The notes under the pieces are model-generated. The model was not told where the DNA came from and did not search any database. It was given only the letters and a program-made list of their open reading frames with translations. This document shows, one piece after another, positions 59,868-64,000 of a stretch of 64,000 bases of DNA. A program made the position numbers and the translations under genes. Location of the stretch: NCBI RefSeq assembly GCF_051020975.1, contig NW_027478170.1:248001-312000 (forward strand), given 5' to 3'. The stretch is from Osmia lignaria lignaria (taxonomy: Eukaryota; Arthropoda; Insecta; Hymenoptera; Megachilidae). Position 1 is the first letter of the stretch, and each line of letters starts with the position of its first letter.

Positions 59868-62765
59868 TTGCACATTTATCTCAAGGGAAGGGGCCTAACG
59901 GACATATTTCGAGATATTTCTTCTTCTTGTTGTTCTTCTTCTGCACAGCTAAACTGGAAGTGGCATTTCCAGCTCGCAATAGTGCAGAGTTATCTCAAAG
60001 AGAGGGGCCACGGTGTTTCTGTATCTCTATTATGTTGGTGCGGCTTCGGAACTTTTAAATATCTTGATATATCTCGAGAACTACGCATCTGATCAAAAAA
60101 TATCATAGAAGATAAAAAGTAGGAAACTTAATTCTCTACACAAAAGGTCTCTTCACATTTTGCCATAGCTCGCTTCGTTTCCGAGTTATGTGCAGATTTA
60201 TCTCAAGGGAAGGGGCCTGACGGACATATTTCGAGATATTTCTTCTTCTTGTTGTTCTTCTTCTGCACAGCTAAGCTGGAAGTGGCATTTGCGGCTCGCA
60301 CTAGTGCAGAGTTATCTCAAAGAAAGGGGCCACGGTATTTCTGTATCTCTATTATGTTGGTGCGGCTTCGGAACTTTTAAATATCTCGATATATCTCGAA
60401 AACTACGCTTCTGATCAAAAAATATCATAGAACATAAATTGTAGGAAACATAATTCTCTACAAAAAAGGTCTCTTAACATTTTGCCATAGCTCGCTTCGT
60501 TTCCGAGATATTTGCAGATTCAACTCAAAGGAACTGGCCTGACGGACATATTTCGAGATATTTCTTCTTCTTGTTGTTCTTCCTCTGCACAGCTAAGCTG
60601 GAAGTGGCATTTGCAGCTCGCAATAGTGCAGAGTTATCTCAAAGAAAGGGGCCACGGTGTTTCTGTATCTCTATTATGTTGGTGCGGCTTCGGAACTTTT
60701 AAATATCTCGATATATCTCGAGAACTACGCATCTGATCAAAAAATATCATAGAACATAAAAAGTAGGAAACTTGATTCTCTACAAAAAAGGTCTCTCAAC
60801 ATTTTGCCATAGCTCGCTTCGTTTCCGAGATATTTGCACATTTATCTCAAGGGAAGGGGCCTAACGGACATATTTCGAGATATTTCTTTTTCTTGTTGTT
60901 CTTCTTCTGCACAGCTAAACTGGAAGTGGCATTTCCAGCTCGCAATAGTGCAGAGTTATCTCAAAGAGCGGGGCCACGGTGTTTCTGTATCTCTATTATG
61001 TTGGTGCGGCTTCGGAACTTTTAAATATCTTGATATATCTCGAGAACTACGCATCTGATCAAAAAATATCATAGAAGATAAAAAGTAGGAAACTTAATTC
61101 TCTACACAAAAGGTCTCTTCACATTTTGCCATAGCTCGCTTCGTTTCCGAGTTATGTGCAGATTTATCTCAAGGGAAGGGGCCTGACGGACATATTTCGA
61201 GATATTTCTTCTTCTTGTTGTTCTTCTTCTGCACAGCTAAGCTGGAAGTGGCATTTGCGGCTCGCACTAGTGCAGAGTTATCTCAAAGAAAGGGGCCACG
61301 GTGTTTCTGTATCTCTATTATGTTGGTGCGGCTTCGGAACTTTTAAATATCTCGATATATCTCGAAAACTACGCTTCTGATCAAAAAATATCATAGAACG
61401 TAAAAAGTAGGAAACTTAATTCTCTACAAATAAAGTCGCTTAACATTTTGCCATAGCTCGCTTCGTTTCCGAGATATTTGCAGATTCATCTCAAGGGAAG
61501 GGGCCTGACGGACATATTTCGAGATATTTCTTCTTCTTGTTGTTCTTCTTCTGCACAGCTAAGCTGGAAGTGGCATTTGCAGCTCGCAATAGTGCAGAGT
61601 TATCTCAAAGAAAGGGGCCACGGTGTTTCTGTATCTCTATTATGTTGGTGCGGCTTCGGAACTTTTAAATATCTTGATATATCTCGAGAACTACGCATCT
61701 GATCAAAAAATATCATAGAACATAAAAAGTAGGAAAGTTAATTCTCTACAAAAAAGGTCTCTCAACATTTTGCCATAGCTCGCTTCGTTTCCGAGATATT
61801 TGCACATTTATCTCAAGGGAAGGGGCCTAACGGACATATTTCGAGATATTTCTTCTTCTTGTTGTTCTTCTTCTGCACAGCTAAACTGGAAGTGGCATTT
61901 CCAGCTCGCAATAGTGCAGAGTTATCTCAAAGAGAGGGGCCACGGTGTTTCTGTATCTGTATTATGTTGGTGCGGCTTCGGAACTTTTAAATATCTTGAT
62001 ATATCTCGAGAACTACGCATCTGATCAAAAAATATCATAGAAGATAAAAAGTAGGAAACTTAATTCTCTACACAAAAGGTCTCTTCACATTTTGCCATAG
62101 CTCGCTTCGTTTCCGAGTTATGTGCAGATTTATCTCAAGGGAAGGGGCCTGACGGACATATTTCGAGATATTTCTTCTTCTTGTTGTTCTTCTTCTGCAC
62201 AGCTAAGCTGGAAGTGGCATTTGCGGCTCGCACTAGTGCAGAGTTATCTCAAAGAAAGGGGCCACGGTGTTTCTGTATCTCTATTATGTTGGTGCGGCTT
62301 CGGAACTTTTAAATATCTCGATATATCTCGAAAACTACGCTTCTGATCAAAAAATATCATAGAACATAAATTGTAGGAAACATAATTCTCTACAAAAAAG
62401 GTCTCTTAACATTTTGCCATAGCTCGCTTCGTTTCCGAGATATTTGCAGATATATCTCAAGGGAAGGGGCCTGACGGACATATTTCGAGATATTTCTTCT
62501 TCTTGTTGTTCTTCTTCTGCACAGCTAAGCTGGAAGTGGCATTTGCAGCTCGCAATAGTGCAGAGTTATCTCAAAGAAAGGGGCCACGGTGTTTCTGTAT
62601 CTCTATTATGTTGGTGCGGCTTCGGAACTTTTAAATATCTTGATATATCTCGAGAACTACGCATCTGATCAAAAAATATCATAGAACATAAAAAGTAGGA
62701 AACTTAATTCTCTACAAAAAAGGTCTCTTCACATTTTGCCATAGCTCGCTTCGTTTCCGAGTTAT
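59868..62765 (+). repeat. Three-unit higher-order repeat, three copies (966 bp each)
   Basis: Copies start at 59868, 60834 and 61800. Each runs: TTTGCACATTTATC unit with AGAAGATAAAAAG and CTTCACATTTTGCC exit; GAGTTATGTGCAG unit with GCGGCTCGCACTAG; and a third unit that differs between copies (TTCAACTC/GGAACTGGCC at 60512, TTCATCTCAAGGG at 61478, ATATATCTCAAGGG at 62444). Confidence 0.85.
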
Positions 62766-63731
62766 GTGCAGATTTATCTCAAGGGAAGGGGCCTGACGGA
62801 CATATTTCGAGATATTTCTTCTTCTTGTTGTTCTTCTTCTGCACAGCTAAGCTGGAAGTGGCATTTGCGGCTCGCACTAGTGCAGAGTTATCTCAAAGAA
62901 AGGGGCCACGGTGTTTCTGTATCTCTATTATGTTGGTGCGGCTTCGGAACTTTTAAATATCTCGATATATCTCGAAAACTACGCTTCTGATCAAAAAATA
63001 TCATAGAACATAAATTGTAGGAAACATAATTCTCTGCAAAAAAGGTCTCTTAACATTTTGCCATAGCTCGCTTCGTTTCCGAGATATTTGCAGATATATC
63101 TCAAGGGAAGGGGCCTGACGGACATATTTCGAGATATTTCTTCTTCTTGTTGTTCTTCTTCTGCACAGCTAAGCTGGAAGTGGCATTTGCAGCTCGCAAT
63201 AGTGCAGAGTTATCTCAAAGAAAGGGGCCACGGTGTTTCTGTATCTCTATTATGTTGGTGCGGCTTCGGAACTTTTAAATATCTTGATATATCTCGAGAA
63301 CTACGCATCTGATCAAAAAATATCATAGAACATAAAAAGTAGGAAACTTAATTCTCTACAAAAAAGGTCGCTTAACATTTTGCCATAGCTCGCTTCGTTT
63401 CCGAGATATTTGCAGATTTATCTCAAGGGAAGGGGCCTAACGGACATATTTCGAGATATTTCTTCTTCTTGTTGTTCTTCTTCTGCACAGCTAAACTGGA
63501 AGTGGCATTTCCAGCTCGCAATAGTGCAGAGTTATCTCAAAGAAAGGGGCCACGGTGTTTCTGTATCTCTATTATGTTGGTGCGGCTTCGGAACTTTTAA
63601 ATATCTCGATATATCTCGAAAACTACGCTTCTGATCAAAAAATATCATAGAACGTAAAAAGTAGGAAACTTAATTCTCTACAAATAAAGTCGCTTAACAT
63701 TTTGCCATAGCTCGCTTCGTTTCCGAGATAT
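62766..63731 (+). repeat. Three final complete units, partly following the three-unit order
   Basis: 62766 repeats the GAGTTATGTGCAG unit only two units after 62122. 63088 is ATATATCTC type, with CTCTGCAAAAAAGG just upstream. 63410 is an AAACTGG/CCAGCTCGC unit ending GAACGTAAAAAG and ACAAATAAAGTCGC. The three-unit period breaks down here. Confidence 0.75.
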
Positions 63732-64000
63732 TTGCAGATTTATCTCAAGGGAAGGGGCCTGACGGACATATTTCGAGATATTTCTTCTTCTTGTTGTTCT
63801 TCTTCTGCACAGCTAAGCTGGAAGTGGCATTTGCAGCTCGCAATAGTGCAGAGTTATCTCAAAGAAAGGGGCCACGGTGTTTCTGTATCTCTATTATGTT
63901 GGTGCGGCTTCGGAACTTTTAAATATCTTGATATATCTCGAGAACTACGCATCTGATCAAAAAATATCATAGAACATAAAAAGTAGGAAAGTTAATTCTC
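63732..64000 (+). repeat. Right-edge satellite unit, truncated at its 3' end
   Basis: This is the last 269 bases of the window. It is a near-consensus unit (TTTATCTCAAGGG start, GCAGCTCGCAATAG middle, GAGAACTACGCAT end) and ends with the AAAGTTAATTCTC variant also seen in the units at 53750, 59546 and 61478. The array continues to the right. Confidence 0.97.

Larger units (their letters stand above)
1..64000. repeat. Tandem satellite array, 322-bp unit, fills the window
   Basis: Landmark motifs such as TTTCCGAGATATTTGCAG, AGCTAAGCTGGAAGTGGC and GTTGGTGCGGCTTCGGAAC recur every 322 bases from end to end, always in the same orientation. Counting from the TTGCAG landmark at 305 gives 197 complete units up to 63731. 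Register is exact except for three shortened units (46351, 50212 and 50853; 7 bases lost in total). Units differ mostly by substitutions, many shared between non-adjacent units. One unit counted by hand has 126 G+C in 322 (39%). Such homogeneous arrays in eukaryotes are typically centromeric or pericentromeric heterochromatin; location and host cannot be read from the window. The array continues past both edges. Confidence 0.99.

Noticed and set aside
1..64000. A CRISPR array, since the region is repeat-rich.
   Set aside because: There are no short repeats with unique spacers; the entire 322-bp unit is repeated.
1..64000. Telomeric repeats, rDNA spacer, or LTR/transposon structure.
   Set aside because: No TTAGG-like tandem, rRNA-like segment, terminal repeats, target-site duplication or transposase/reverse-transcriptase frame was seen.

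Overview
The whole 64 kb window is one uninterrupted, head-to-tail satellite DNA array. The repeat unit is 322 bp and about 39% GC (counted on one unit). I place 197 complete units between 305 and 63731, plus a truncated unit at each edge (1-304 and 63732-64000). All units share one orientation. I see no unique sequence, transposon, rRNA, tRNA, CRISPR array or credible protein-coding gene. This is the pattern of a eukaryotic centromeric or pericentromeric heterochromatin block. An arthropod, perhaps insect, source is only a guess from unit length, AT-richness and recurrent CGAGATAT motifs.

The unit has internal structure. A 27-nt box occurs twice, 114 bp apart, each time after an AGCTCGC motif, which points to an old internal duplication. 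CGAGATAT occurs three times (two direct, one inverted). A 24-nt TTC/TTG tract is a perfect mirror repeat. The last third is AT-rich with short A-tracts. Length is nearly invariant: only three units differ from 322 bp (319, 319 and 321 bp).

Linked variant bases show domains of higher-order repeats (HORs). From 1 to about 12540 units are diverse with scattered duplications of one to three units. From 12541 to 18336 lie related blocks, several of them copied elsewhere. From 18337 to about 31860 a 15-unit (4830 bp) periodicity dominates. From 31861 to 40554 a 6-unit (1932 bp) repeat appears. From 40555 to about 44740 this has become a 5-unit (1610 bp) repeat with nearly identical copies. From 45707 to 51173 there is another 6-unit family, carrying all the length variants. 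From 55038 to 59223 there is a 4/5-unit family, sitting between 3-unit (966 bp) repeats at 54072-55037 and 59868-62765.

Where an HOR changes length, I repeatedly find one chimeric unit joining the 5' part of one neighbour type to the 3' part of another, with the register kept. This is the expected footprint of unequal exchange or gene conversion. The 74-codon open frames in most units are a by-product of the repeat: they start at TTG, are broken in about 37 of 197 units, and change frame at every unit because 322 is not a multiple of 3. I found no novel gene system. The notable biology is the architecture and turnover of the satellite itself.
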